From the NCBI RefSeq assembly GCF_014905175.1, contig NC_057789.1, positions 24,114,555-24,178,554 of the forward strand: DNA of 64,000 nucleotides, read 5' to 3'. The notes beneath the pieces are model-generated. The model ran no database searches. It was not told where the DNA came from and was given only the letters and a program-made list of their open reading frames with translations. This document shows positions 51,977-64,000 of the stretch, one piece after another. The position numbers and the translations under genes were made by a program. Position 1 is the first letter of the stretch. The number at the start of each line of letters is the position of its first letter. Source of the stretch: Aphidius gifuensis (taxonomy: Eukaryota > Arthropoda > Insecta > Hymenoptera > Braconidae).

Positions 51977-54018
51977 TTACTCAACAATATCATAAACTGT
52001 ACGTAGTCGATAATACAACTCTTTGATTAGTATATTCAATTTTGATACTTCCTGACAAGGAACAGTGATATATTGATGATATTTATCATTCATGCTATTC
52101 AAAGTATCCTTCATTGTCAATAATTCTCGAGTATCTCTGTGAGGGATGCGTTTTCGCCACTCTTCTACCTTGAGCGTCATGTCATTTAATTCTTTCTTTA
52201 TACTTGCAGGCAACACCATACTCTATTGACACAAAAAAATGAATAAATCGTTTTCAATATTACTTGCATTTTTAACAATCAATAAAAATAAATACCTCGT
52301 AAGATGGAAGATAATCTAGGGTTGGCCAATTTTCAATACATGCTATACATTTACATGGTACAGGATCATCAGTAAAGGATTCAAATGCCATATACCGTTT
52401 AGCTTTTGATACTGAATGATATTGTCCAAAAGTACTCATAATTATCTGAAATTAGTTAACATAATTATTAAATATCTTTAAAAACATTTCAAGACGTTAA
52501 TACGTACCGGTTCTCCTTGCTTGATTGGTTTGCTGACATAAAATCCAACGTTTGAACCCAAGTAAATCCAATCGATATTTGAATCACAGCTTTTTTTAAA
52601 TATCTTACAAATTGGCATCATGACATTTGATGCAGCAAGATCACTACAAAGTGTTATGTCTACAAACTAATACAATTTATTTAACATGAAATAATCATTG
52701 TAATCAATAAATTAATTTAATAAATACATACCCCTTGATGATTGCGATAACCCATCATCAAATATCGTGATATTAATTCTCCCAAAATCAATGTTTCTTT
52801 ATTTTTCATTGTCATATTTTGACCAAATATATTTGTTTTTTGACTAAAAATCTTAACAATCCCTACAGCGAGTAATATTAATTCGAATTTAAAATCATTG
52901 AATGTCTTCAAGAGATAATCAAGTCGATGAAAATTATCAATACTATTAACATTAAGAATACCATTGGTAATGATAAATTCTTTATTTTTATCCGAGTCAA
53001 AATTGTCAATTATTTTTTTTAATTCTTTTAAATCGCCTACTAAGTTTAATGTTTTTGAAATCGTTTTCACTGCCATCAATTTTTTTGTATCTATATCGTC
53101 AGATTTTGAAAGTGATCCTAATACTAAACATTCAATGTTATGATAACTATTCCATGCTTTTTTTTTACATGTCTCCGAGCAATATATGATGTTTGGACAA
53201 TTATCACATGGTACACCAGCCAAAGTTTGACGACAACAATGCCAACAATTAGTAAAACGTAATTCATTAGCAAGAGTCGCTACAAATGGCTCAGAAATGT
53301 AAATAAATTCACCAGATTTGATGTCTCTTGTTGCAACAACATGTTGATTATCTTCATTTGTTTGTTTTAATTCAATTGCATCAGATGCACCAATTATTAT
53401 TGCGTTGTCATTTTTTATTTCTGGTACATATCTAATAATTTCACGTGGTTCTTTAAGTTCATTGATCATTTTTTGATACTCTTTGTTGATGTCGTATGTT
53501 GGATTATATTTTTTTAAGTCAGGAAGCCATTGCATTGCACTGGCCATTGACATACCTGGTTCAATATCTGAACTTGGTTTCAATGCTTTGAAACACAATG
53601 ATTGACGTAAAAATAATTTTGTTTTTAATTTATCTGGATAGCCTATTTTTAATGAACGTTCAATGTCAACAAGACAATCATCATAGAGTCTTGCTCTGAA
53701 TAATACAGCTGAACGATTTGCATAAGCCAATGACAATTCTTTGGATCCAACTGGTGCAAAAGCAATACTTTTGGTGTAGGCTTCAATTGATTTACGTAAA
53801 TAATTTTTATTTTTTGCTGTAGTATATTCTTTATTACCAATTTCTCTCCAGATCATTGACTGACCAACTGTTTTATTATTAATTTTATCACGATTTATGT
53901 CAATATATGGAGCTGTCAATTCCCATACCACTTTGAATTGATCCTTCAATGTTGTTTTTTGTGAAAATTGTTGTTTGGCAATTATCATATTATCATTAGG
54001 CAAACCATTGAAATACAT
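51977..54018 (-). CDS. Smyd4-like: SMYD4-like protein, array copy 4
   Basis: 613 aa. Coding exons 54018-52732, 52666-52508, 52445-52296, 52222-51977; 5'-UTR exon donor at 54258. Exon 2 is four codons shorter than in most copies (MTMKNKETLIL, lacking the LIKN step), as also in copy 7. MYND ligands complete (CWHCCRQTLAGVPCDNC...YCSETC...YHNIEC). The SET motif is K-K-S-C-D-S-N and the tyrosine region is IIMSTFGQYH. Exon 4 (KRYMAFESFTDDPVPCKCIAC) almost equals that of copy 5. The last exon has VEEWRKRIPHRDTREL. It occupies the place of copy 2 in the second two-gene unit, and its 5' flank (54020-55600) closely matches that of copy 2. Confidence 0.9.
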
Positions 54019-54496
54019 AACTGGAAAAAAAAAACTTTTATATAATTTTTCATTCTTTTATTGTACAAATAAATAACAATATTAATATAATTATTAATAT
54101 ATTAATATAATTAAAATATTATTATTATCGTTATATCGCAAACATTTTATTTTTAATTGTACAAAATAAAGTTATATATTTTTTATTGTTATATTATTTA
54201 AACAATTGATAATTTAGTAAAAAAAAAAAATTATTAAGAAACATGAATGAAAACTTACTTAGATACTTAATCTTTGACAATATTTGGTTAAACAATATGA
54301 CAATTCTCACTAAAAGCAAATATTAAATTACAACACAATTTTATTCATTCAGATTTATAATTTATAAATATTAATAAATAAATAAATTTATAAAATAAAT
54401 TATAAATATTTAATGAATTAATTGTTTTAAAACGATTGCAATTAATAACAATAAAATGACCGAAAAAAAAAAACACGATGTTGTTTCTTGTAAATT

Positions 54497-54511
54497 ATGA
54501 CGACGTACAAC
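54497..54511 (-). promoter_or_regulatory. Conserved upstream motif, copy 4
   Basis: ATGACGACGTACAAC with the same flanks as copy 2, including GTTTCTTGTAAATT and the CTCTCCGTCATTCTCTCC block at about 54579. Confidence 0.45.
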
Positions 54512-55607
54512 ACAAATAAAAAAAAAAAAGAAATAAACGATCAAGAACTGCGGAGCGGCAAGGAGGGGTTTATTGTTTCTCTCCGTCATTCTCTCCAAAT
54601 CAGTGCAAATGAGTTCATCTTTCTCTCTCCTATAGTAAGCATTAATTTTCTATTCATAAATAAAAATTACGGTTATTTGAGATTTTGATGTCAATATGTA
54701 ATATAATATATATTTCAACAACTGATAATTAATTTAGAAAAAAAAAACATCAAGTATAGAATAAACAATTCGAATGAAAATTTACCTCATTTTGATGGCA
54801 CATTACAATTTACTTGAAAAAAAAAAAAAAACAGGAAATTTTAACATCCCTTAGTATAATAAAAAAAAAAAAAATGGAAAACCATGTAAGTATTTTGATG
54901 ATGATAATTTGTAACACTATTTTAATTGCACCAATAAACAATAATAAAAAAAATCAACAATAAAATTATTTAAGCATTATCATTCTTAACAACAATAGAA
55001 AACAAAATTATATATAATTATTTTTTATTCAAGTTTTCAAATAATATTACATTTTGTTCAACTAGAAATTCAACAATAAAAAAAAGAATTTCGACTAATT
55101 AGACCATCATTATTTGCCATCCTGTAAAAAAAAACTTGTCTAATTTTCTAATAATTAAAAAAATATATATTTGATTAATCATTTAAATATAAATATAACT
55201 AATTTAAAATAATATACACTTTCAATTATTTATTAAATTGTTTTTTAATTTTATTACATGTTGACACTTATTATTTTATTTTTTAATTAAATTAAATCAA
55301 ATAGAAAAACAATTACAAATGAATAATCCAACACCAAACAAAAATTTTATAAATATAAAAATACCAAGAATTCAATGAGCAGTTGAATTTATACAAGCGA
55401 TAAATTTTAGAACATGTAAATAAAATAATCTCCAAGATAATAAATTGAATATACAACATATTAAAGTTTTTAATTTTTTGATGACTGGAATGATTTAAAT
55501 ACAAACGATAAAAGATATACCAGCAAAAACATTTAACTAATGTTGATTTTTCATTTATCTTGTTGATGATATTGAAAATGTATCTGTATTTTTTCGTTGA
55601 GAAATAA

Positions 55608-57665
55608 TTATTGAACAATATCATAAACTGTATGTAGTCGACAATACAACGTTTTCATTACAATATTTAATATTGATACTTCCTGACAAGGAACAGTGAT
55701 GTATTGATGATATTTATCATTCATGCTATTCAAGGTATCCTTCATTGTCAATAATTCTCTGGTATCTGCGTGATAATAGATGCGATCTCGCAACCCTCCT
55801 GCCTTTCGTGTCATAGAAATTAATTCTTTCTTTATACTTGCTGGCAACACCATGCTCTATTGACACCAAAAAAATAAATAAATAGTTTTAAATATTACTT
55901 GAATTTTTAACAATTAATAAAAATAAATACCTCGTAAGATGGAAGATAATCTAGGGTTGGCCAATTTTCAATACATGCTATACATTTACATGGTACAGGA
56001 TCATCAGTAGAGGATTCAAATGCCATATACCGTTTAGCTTTTGATACTGAATGATATTGTCCAAAAGTACTCATGGATATCTGAAATTAGTTCACATAAT
56101 TATAAAATATCTTTAAAAACATTTCGAGTCTTTAATACGTACCGGTTCTCCTTGCTTTATTGGTTTACTGGCATAAAATCCAATGTTAGAACCCAGGTAA
56201 ATCCAATCGATATTTGAATCACAGCTTTTCTTAAATATCTTACAAATTGGCATCATGACACTTGATGCAGCAAGGTCACTACCAAGTGATATATCTACAA
56301 ACTGATAAAAATTATTTAACATATAATAATCATTATGAATCATGAATTAATTTAATAAATACATACCAATTGACCATTGCGATAGGCCATCATCAAGTAT
56401 CGCGATATTAATTCTCCCAAAATCAATGTTTTTTTATTTTTAATCAAATTTTTCATTGTCATTTTTTGACCAAATATATTTGTTTTTTGAGAAAAAACAT
56501 AAACAATCCATACAGCATGTAATGTTAATTGGAATGAACAATCATTCGATGGCTTTAAAAGATAACCAAGTCGATTAATATTATCAATACTATTCAAATC
56601 GAGAATACATTTGGTAATGACAAATTCTTTATTTTTATCCGAGTCAATATTGTCGATGATTTTTTTTAATTTTTTTAAATCACCTGCTGAGTTTAGTGTT
56701 TTTAAAATCATTTTTACTGCCATTAATGTTTCTGTTTCTATATCGTCACATTTTAAAAGTGATCCTAATATTAAACATTCAATGTTATGATAACTATTCC
56801 ATGCTTTTTTTTTACATAAATCAGAACAATATACAATGTTTGGACAATTATCACATGGTATACCAGCCCAAGTTTGGCGAGCACAATGCCAACAATTGGT
56901 AAAAAGCATGTTACTATTAATTGTTACAGCAAATGGCTCAGAAATATATATAAATTCACCAGATTTGATGTCTCTTGTTGCAACAATGTGTTGATCATTT
57001 TCTTCAGTTTGTTTCAATTCAATTGCATCAGATCCACCAACTATTATTGCATTATCATTTTTTATTTCTGGTGAATATCTAACAATTTCACGTGGTTCTT
57101 TAAGTTCCTTGATCATCTTTGGATACTCTTTGTTGATGTCGTATGTTGGATTATATTTTTTCAAGTCAGGAAGCCATTGCATTGCACTGGCCATTGACAT
57201 ACCTGGTTCAATATCTGAACTTGGTTTCAATGCTTTGAAACACAATGATTGACGTAAAAATAATTTTGTTTTTAATTTATCTGGATAGCCTGCCTTTAAT
57301 GCACGTTCAATGTCAAGAAGACAATCTTCATAGAGTCTTGCTCTGAATAATACAGCTGAACGATTTGCATAAGCCAATGACAATTCACTGGATCCAACTG
57401 GTGCAAAAGCAATACTTTTGGTGTATGCTTCAATTGATTTACGTAAATAATCTTTATTTTGTGCAGTAGTATATTCTTTATTACCAATTTCCCTCCAGAT
57501 CATTGACTGACCAACTGTTTTATTATTAATTTTATCACGATTTATGTCAACATATGGAGCTGTCAATTCCCATACTACTTCAAATTGATCTTTCAATGTT
57601 GTTTTTTGTGAAAATTTTCGTTTGGCAATTATCATTGTATCCCTAGGCAAACCATTGAAATACAT
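55608..57665 (-). CDS. Smyd4-like: SMYD4-like protein, array copy 5
   Basis: 618 aa. Coding exons 57665-56367, 56301-56143, 56080-55931, 55856-55608; 5'-UTR exon donor at 57871. MYND finger varies (CWHCARQTWAGIPCDNC, YCSDLC) but keeps all ligands. SET motif K-K-S-C-D-S-N; tyrosine region ISMSTFGQYH. The last exon has an extra codon (DRIYYHADTREL) and begins with Ser-Met from AGCATG. The region upstream of MYND (residues about 195-235) is almost identical to copy 3 (REIVRYSPEIKNDNAIIVGG, LKQTEENDQHIVATRD), while exon 4 matches copy 4: a mosaic. It is the positional twin of copy 3 in the second unit, without the F-box insertion upstream. Confidence 0.9.
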
Positions 57666-57669
57666 TACT

Positions 57670-59534
57670 GCAAAAAAAAATATTTTATATATGTAATTTT
57701 ATTTTATTAATAAATAATAATGATAATTTATTAAAATAAAATTATTATCACAGCTCAAACTTTCTTAGTGTATTGTACAAAATAAAGTTATATTTTTGAT
57801 TGTTATTATGTCAATATTATTTAAACAAATGATAATTGATTAAAAGAAAAAAAATTTAAATGAAAACTTACTTGATCTTTGATGATATTCAATTAAACAG
57901 TATGACAATTTTCAATAAAATCAAATATAAAATTGCAACACAATTTTATTTATTCAGTTTTATGAATTTTTAATGAATTAATTGTTTTAAATGATTGCAA
58001 TAATCTGTTTTATTATTATTAATGTTGTTCAACTGTTTTAAAATGAATTAAACTGAAATAAAAAATGCGTGACAAGTTATCAGGTATCACTGATGAGTCA
58101 TCAGTGATGACAATAAAATGACCGAAAAAAAAAAGACGCTGTTGCTTCTTGTAATTTTATGACGACCCACAACGCAAATAAAAAAAAAACTAAAAAACAA
58201 ACGACCAACAACTACGGCGGGGCAGTAAGGGGTTTTTTATTCCTCTCCGTCATTCTCCCATACCCCCACTCTAATTCTGCGAGTTATATTTCTCCTAATA
58301 AATAAACTAAAAATTTAAAATCCATGAATGCACCCTAGAATAACAAATTTTACATTTTCAATTGTTATGTTAAAAATATTGAATTATATTTTACCTCAGT
58401 TATAGCGTTGATGTAATTTTTAATTTATAAATAAAAATTACGGTTATTTGAAATTTTAATGTCAATAGTTATTACATATTTTAACAATTGATAATTAATT
58501 TTTAAAAAATAAAAGATCCTTAAAGAAATAATTCGAATGAAAACTTACTTGATTTTGATGGTACATTACAATTCACTTGAAAAAAATTAAAATTTCACGT
58601 CATTTTGTATAATAGAAATAGTAATAAATTAATTACTAATAATAATTGTTAACAAGTATATATTATTATTCATTAATCATGATATATATATATTATTATA
58701 TCAAAAAAAATATTGCAAATCATGTATATCGATAATGACAATAATTTGTATACAGTAATAACTAAATTTAACATTTTTCAAATTATTGACATCAGAAAAA
58801 TGTGGAATTTAATTATTAAAAAAGTGTAGAATGATTTTAACATTTTATTTTTTTTACTAAACGGTATGTTAATTGCACTGAAAATAAATAAAATCAGCAA
58901 TTTCGAGTTGATAAAGTTGTTGCAATAAATATAAATACCAATGTTTGATTACATACAATTGTGAATAACCAATAAAATTATTCAAGCATTATTATTTTTG
59001 ACAACAATATAAGGCAAAATTATATAATGATTATTTTTTATTTAAGTTTTCAAATAATATTACATTTTGTTTATAATATAATATTTCATTGAACAAATTA
59101 TTTTTGAATGAATTCAACAATGAATATTTTTTTTTATTTATTGTTGATTTATTATTTTATTTTGAATTGAATTAAATCAAATAGAAAAACAATTACAAAT
59201 GAATAATTCAACGCCAAAGAAAAATTTTATAAATACATAATCAACTAAATATAATAATACCAAAAATCCATGGGGCTGTTAAATTTATACAAGCGATAAA
59301 TTTTAGAACATTTAAATAAAAAACTCTCGATAAATAATTGAATTTTAGAAAATTTAAATGTAAAAATATGAAAGTTATTGACTTTTTGATGATGATTTAA
59401 ATGTTCTAAACTTAAACCATAAAAAGTATAGGTGATGATAATTTGAATTTTTTTTTTATCTTGTTGATTGTAAACAGAATCAAACATATTATTAAGAGAT
59501 AATATATAAAGCTGTATTTTCCGTTGAGGGATGA
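57670..59534. repeat. Array intergenic block between copies 5 and 6
   Basis: Matches the 5' flank of copy 3 and, from about 58540, the block at 51060-51976. It includes a second donor-like sequence (ACTTACTTGATTTTGATGG near 58550) and a common ending, GCTGTATTTTCCGTTGAGGG, shortly before the stop codon of the next gene. It carries no F-box gene. Confidence 0.6.
58159..58173 (-). promoter_or_regulatory. Conserved upstream motif, copy 5
   Basis: ATGACGACCCACAAC, identical to the copy 3 version, and followed by an unbroken pyrimidine block (TTCCTCTCCGTCATTCTCCC near 58240), which shows what copy 3 looked like before its upstream region was interrupted. Confidence 0.45.
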
Positions 59535-61589
59535 TTACTCAACAATATCATAAACTGTACGTAGTCGATAATACAACGCTTTGATTAATATATTCAACAT
59601 TGATACTTCCTGACAAGGAACAGTGATGTATTGATGATTCTTATCATTCATGCTATTCAAAGTATCTTTTATTGTCAATAGTTCTCTAGTATCTCCGTTA
59701 CCAATGCGTTCTTCCCACTCTTTCATCTTAAGTGTCATATAATTCAATTCTTTCTTTATACTTGCTGGTAACGCCATACTCTATTGACACCAAAAAAATA
59801 AATAAATAGTTTTAAATATTACTTGAATTTTTAACAATTAATAAAAATAAATACCTGGTAAGATGGAAGATAATCTAGAATTGGCCAATTTTCAATACAT
59901 GCTGTACATTTACATGGTACAGGATCATCAGTAGTAATTTTAAATGCTGAATGTCGTTCAGCTTTTGGCACTACATAATATTGTCCAAACGTACTCATAA
60001 GTATCTGAAATTAGTTAACATAATTATTAAATATCTTTAAAAATATATCAAGACGTTAATACGTACCGGTTCTCCTTGCTTGATTGGTTTGCTAGCATAA
60101 AATCCAACGTTTGAACCCAAGTAAATCCAATCGATATTTGAATCACAGCTTTTATTTATTATCTTAAAAATTGGCATCATAACATTTGATGCAGCACGAT
60201 CACTACCGAGTGTTATGTCTATAAGCTAATAAAATTTATTTAACATGAAATAATCATTACAAACAATAAATTAATTTAATAAATACATACCCCTTGATGA
60301 TTGCGATAACCCATCATCAAATATCGTGATATTAATTCTCCCAAAATCAATATTTTTTCATTTTTAATCAAATTTTCCATTGTCATTTTTTGACCTAATA
60401 TGTTTGTTTTTTGACAAAAAATCTTAACAATCCCTACTGCAAGTAATATTAATTCGAATTTGAAATCATTGAATGTCTGTAAGAGATAATCAAGTCGATG
60501 AAAATTATCAATACTATTAACATCAAGAATACTTTTGGTAATGATAAAGTCTTTATTTTTATCAGAGTCAATATTGTCAATTATTTTTTTTAATTCTTTC
60601 AAATCACCTACTGAGTTTAATGTTTTTAAAATCATTTTTACTGCCATTAATTTTTTTGTATCTATATCGCCAACTTTCAAAAGTGATCCTAACACTAAAC
60701 ATTCAGTGTTATGATAACTATTCCATGCTTTTTTTTTACATCTCTCTGAGCAATATATGATGTTTGGACAATTATCACATGGTACACCAGCCAAAGTTTG
60801 ACGACAACAATGCCAACAATTAGTAAAACGTAATTCATTAGCAAGAATTGCTGCAAATGGCTCAGATATGTAAATGAATTCACCAGATTTGATGTCTCTT
60901 GTTGCAACAATGTGTTGATTATTTTCTTCAGTTTGTTTCAATTCAATTGCATCGGATCCACCAACTATTATTGCATTGTCATTTTTTATTTCTGGTGAAT
61001 ATCTTATAATTTCACGTGGTTCTTTAAGTTCATTGATCATCTTTGGATACTCTTTGATAATGTTGTATTTTGGATTATATTTTTTTAAATCAGGAAGCCA
61101 TTGCATTGCACTGGCCATTGAAATATTTGATTCAATATGTGAGCTTGGTATCAATGCTTTGAAACACAATGATTGACGTAAAAATAATTTTGTTTTAAAT
61201 TTATCTGGATAGCCTGCCTTTAATGAACGTTCAATGTCAAGAAGACAATCTTCATAGAGTCTTGCTTTGAATAATACAGCTGAACGATTTGCATAAGCCA
61301 ATGACAATTCACTGGATCCAACTGGTGCAAAAGCAATACTTTTGGTGTATGCTTCAATTGATTTACGTAAATAATCTTTATTTTTTGCACTAGTATATTC
61401 TTTGTTACCAATTTTTCTCCAGAACATTGATTGACCAACTGTTTTATTATTAATTTTATCACGATTTATGTCAATATATGGAGCTGTCAATTCCCATACT
61501 ACTTCAAATTGATCTTTCAATGTTGTTTTTTGTGGAAATTGTCGTTTGGCAATTATCATATTATCACTAGGCAAATCATTGAAATACAT
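59535..61589 (-). CDS. Smyd4-like: SMYD4-like protein, array copy 6
   Basis: 617 aa. Coding exons 61589-60291, 60225-60067, 60004-59855, 59780-59535. The 5'-UTR donor is probably GTAAAT (61822), weaker than the GTAAGT of other copies. The N-terminal half resembles copy 2 (MYFNDLPSDNMIIAKRQF, KYNIIKEYPKMINELKEP), while the last exon is the KMKEWEERIGNGDTREL type of copy 3. MYND complete, with YHNTEC. SET motif N-K-S-C-D-S-N, the closest to NHSC in the array but still lacking His. Exon 3 starts with Leu (LIDITLGSDRAA). Tyrosine region ILMSTFGQYYVV. Start of a third, shortened round of the two-gene unit. Confidence 0.9.
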
Positions 61590-62005
61590 AACTGGAAAAA
61601 CAAATTTTTTATATAATTTTTTATTCTTTTATTTTATAAATAAATAACAATATTAATTTATAAAAATATTATTATCATTATGGCTTAAACATTTTATTTT
61701 CAATTGTACAAAATTAAGTTATACCTATATTTTTTGTTGTCATTATGTTGATATTATTTAAACAAGTGATAATTGAGTAAAAAAAAAAAAAAATTTATTA
61801 AGAAACATGAATGAAAATTTACTCAATCTTTGATCATATTTAATTAAACAATATGACAATTTTCACTAAAATCAAATATAAAATTACAACACAATTTTAT
61901 TCATTCAGATTTATTAATATTAAATGAATTAATTATTTTAAAACGATTGCAATTAATAACAATAGGACGAAAAAAAAAAAACACGATGTTGCTTCTTGTC
62001 ATTAT

Positions 62006-62021
62006 TACGACGACGCACAAC
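62006..62021 (-). promoter_or_regulatory. Conserved upstream motif, copy 6
   Basis: ACGACGACGCACAAC type motif (TATG replaced by TTACG), with GTTGCTTCTTGTCATT before it and a partly decayed pyrimidine block after it. The following intergenic segment is about 0.6 kb shorter than in the units of copies 2 and 4. Confidence 0.4.
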
Positions 62022-62612
62022 ACAAATAAAAAAAAAAAAACAAACAACCAAGGACTGTGGAGTGGCAGGGAGGGGTTTATTATCCCACTCCGTTATTATT
62101 CCATATCCCCACTCTAATTCTTGGTGCAAATGAGTTAATCTTTCTAACAGTAAACAAACTAAAAATTCAAAATCCATGAATACACCTTGGAATAACAAAT
62201 TTTACATTTATAATTGTTAAAAATATTGAATTATAATTGAATTTTCAATTAATGTTACATTTTGTTTATAATATAATATTTTATTGAACGAATCATTTTT
62301 GAATAAATTCCACAATAAATATTATTTTATTTTTTGTTGACAATTATTATTTTTTTAGTAAATTGAGTTGAATCTAATTGAAACCAGTTACAAATGAATA
62401 ATTCAACTACAAAGAAAAATTTTATGAATAATTAACTTAATAATGATACCAAAAATCCAATGAGCTGTTAAATTTATACAAGCAATAAATTTAAAAAAAA
62501 ATATAAGTGATGGTTATTTTAAATTTTTTTTTTATCTTGTTGATTATATTAAAAATGAAGCATATTGTTGAGAGAAAATATATAAATAGCTGCTTTTTCC
62601 CTTGAAGAATAA

Positions 62613-64000
62613 TTACTCAAAAACATCATGAACAGTATGTAGTCGTTTGTACAACGCTTTGATTACTATACTCAATATTGATACTTCTTGACAAGGAACA
62701 GTGATGTATTGATGATTCTTATCATTCAAGCTATTCAAAGTATCTTTTATTGTCAATAGTTCTTTAGTATCTCCGTGACAAATACGATCTTGCCACTCTC
62801 CTACTGTTAATGTCATATAATTCAATTCTTTCTTTATACTTGCTGGCAACACCATACTCTATTGACACCAAAAAAAAAAAACAAGAATAGTATTAAATAT
62901 TACTTGAATTTTTACAAATTAATAAAAATAAATACCCGGTAAGATGGAAGATAATCTACAATTGGCCAATTTTCAATACATGCTGTACATTTACATGGTA
63001 CAGGATCATCAGTAATGAGTTTAAATGCCACACTCCGTTGAGCTTTTGAGATTGAACTATATTGTCCAAACATACTAACAAGTATCTGAAATTAGTTAAC
63101 ATAATTATTGATTAATAATCAGTTATATTAAAAAATATTTCAAGTCGTTAATACGTACCGGTTCTCCTTGCTTGATTGGTTTACTGGCATAATATCCAAC
63201 GTTTGAGCCCAAGTAAATCCAATCGATATTTGGATCACAGCTTTTCTTAAATATCTTACAAATTGGCATTATTACATTTGTTGCAGCAAGAGAACTACCA
63301 GGTTTTGTATCTACAAACTGAATTTATTTAACATATAATAATCATTATAAATAATACATTAATTTAGTGAATACATACCCCTTGATGATTGCGATAACCC
63401 ATCATCAAATATCGTAATATTAATTCTCCCAAAATCAATGTTTCTTTATTTTTCATTGTCATATTTTGACCAAATATATTTGTTTTTTGACTAAAAATTT
63501 CAACAATCCATACAGCAAGTAATGTTAATTGGAATTTAAATTCATTTGATGCATTTAAAAGATAATCAAAACGATGAAAATTATCAATACTATTAACATC
63601 AAGAATACCATTGGTAATGATAAAATCTTTATTTTTATCCAAGTCAATATTGTCAATTATTTTTTTTAATTCTTTTAAATCACCTGCTGAGTTTAGTGTC
63701 TTTGAAATTATTTTTATTGCCATTAATTTTTTGTAATCTTTATCGTCAAATTTTAAAAGTGATCCTAATACTAAACATTCAATATTATGATAACTATTCC
63801 ATGCTTTCTTTTTACACACGTCTGAACAATATATGATGTTTGGACAATTATCACATGGTACACCAGTCCAAGTTTGACGACAACAATGCCAACAATTAGT
63901 AAAACGTAATTCATCAGCAGGAGCTGCTGCAAATGGCTCAGAAATGTAAATAAATTCACCAGATTTGATATCTCTTGTTGCAACAACATGTTGATTATCT
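62613..64000 (-). CDS. Smyd4-like: SMYD4-like protein, array copy 7, cut by the window end
   Basis: Partial: coding exons 64000-63379 (continues beyond the window), 63317-63159, 63085-62936, 62858-62613. Seen are the end of the SET N-part (HVVATRDIKSGEFIYISEPF), a complete MYND (CWHCCRQTWTGVPCDNC...YCSDVCKKKAW...YHNIEC), the SET core with K-K-S-C-D-P-N, exon 4 with CKCTAC, and an 82-codon last exon (TVGEWQDRICHGDTKEL). The fourth exon ends in CGG (Arg) where others end CAG or GAG. Like copy 4 it has the four-codon-shorter end of exon 2. No stop or frameshift in the visible part. Confidence 0.88.

Noticed and set aside
1..64000. tRNA, rRNA, CRISPR, integron or bacterial operon features
   Set aside because: Looked for on both strands by eye; nothing with the required structure was found, and the gene content is eukaryotic.

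Overview
This is nuclear DNA of an insect, extremely A+T-rich (by eye well over 70%; not counted). It carries GT-AG split genes, long poly-A/poly-T runs, and orthologues of couch potato, Mcm10 and eRF1. The base composition, mostly short introns and an expanded SMYD4-like family suggest a hymenopteran, perhaps a parasitoid wasp. That assignment is inference; the insect assignment is secure from the gene set. I saw no bacterial genes, tRNA, rRNA or CRISPR array. Layout: (1) About 0.5-20.2 kb, minus strand: couch potato (cpo), an RRM RNA-binding protein. Six coding exons are spread over ~20 kb and one intron is 11.5 kb. That intron holds three copies of an unnamed repeat with a small ORF (two copies form a large inverted repeat), GC-richer islands and other repeats. 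(2) About 20.2-25.7 kb: non-coding, with a degenerate ~187-bp tandem repeat and a 100-nt near-perfect hairpin. (3) 25.86-28.03 kb, plus strand: Mcm10, a single-exon replication factor whose promoter carries an E2F-type site. (4) 30.08-33.85 kb, minus strand: eRF1 (translation termination factor). It has two alternative last exons, each in phase, each encoding a different acidic tail and each followed by its own AATAAA. (5) 35.05-37.39 kb, minus strand: a secreted, insect-type protein of unknown function (DUF4803-like), six exons. (6) 38.65-64.0 kb, minus strand: seven tandem SMYD4-like genes (TPR + split SET + MYND), the seventh running off the window. Every coding exon was placed by splice sites and phase. 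All seven keep the MYND zinc ligands and the post-SET cysteines but have lost the NH of the NHSC SAM-binding motif and the usual catalytic tyrosine context, so they look like pseudo-methyltransferases. An F-box/leucine-rich-repeat gene sits between copies 3 and 4, in what appears to be a ~2.3-kb insertion that splits the upstream region of copy 3. Spacing shows that copies 2+3 and copies 4+5 are two rounds of one ~7.55-kb two-gene unit. cpo, Mcm10 and eRF1 are housekeeping or developmental genes with no evident functional link. The SMYD4-like array is the lineage-specific, fast-evolving part of the window and the best candidate for an undescribed biological module: a family of catalytically degenerate TPR/MYND adaptors next to an F-box protein.
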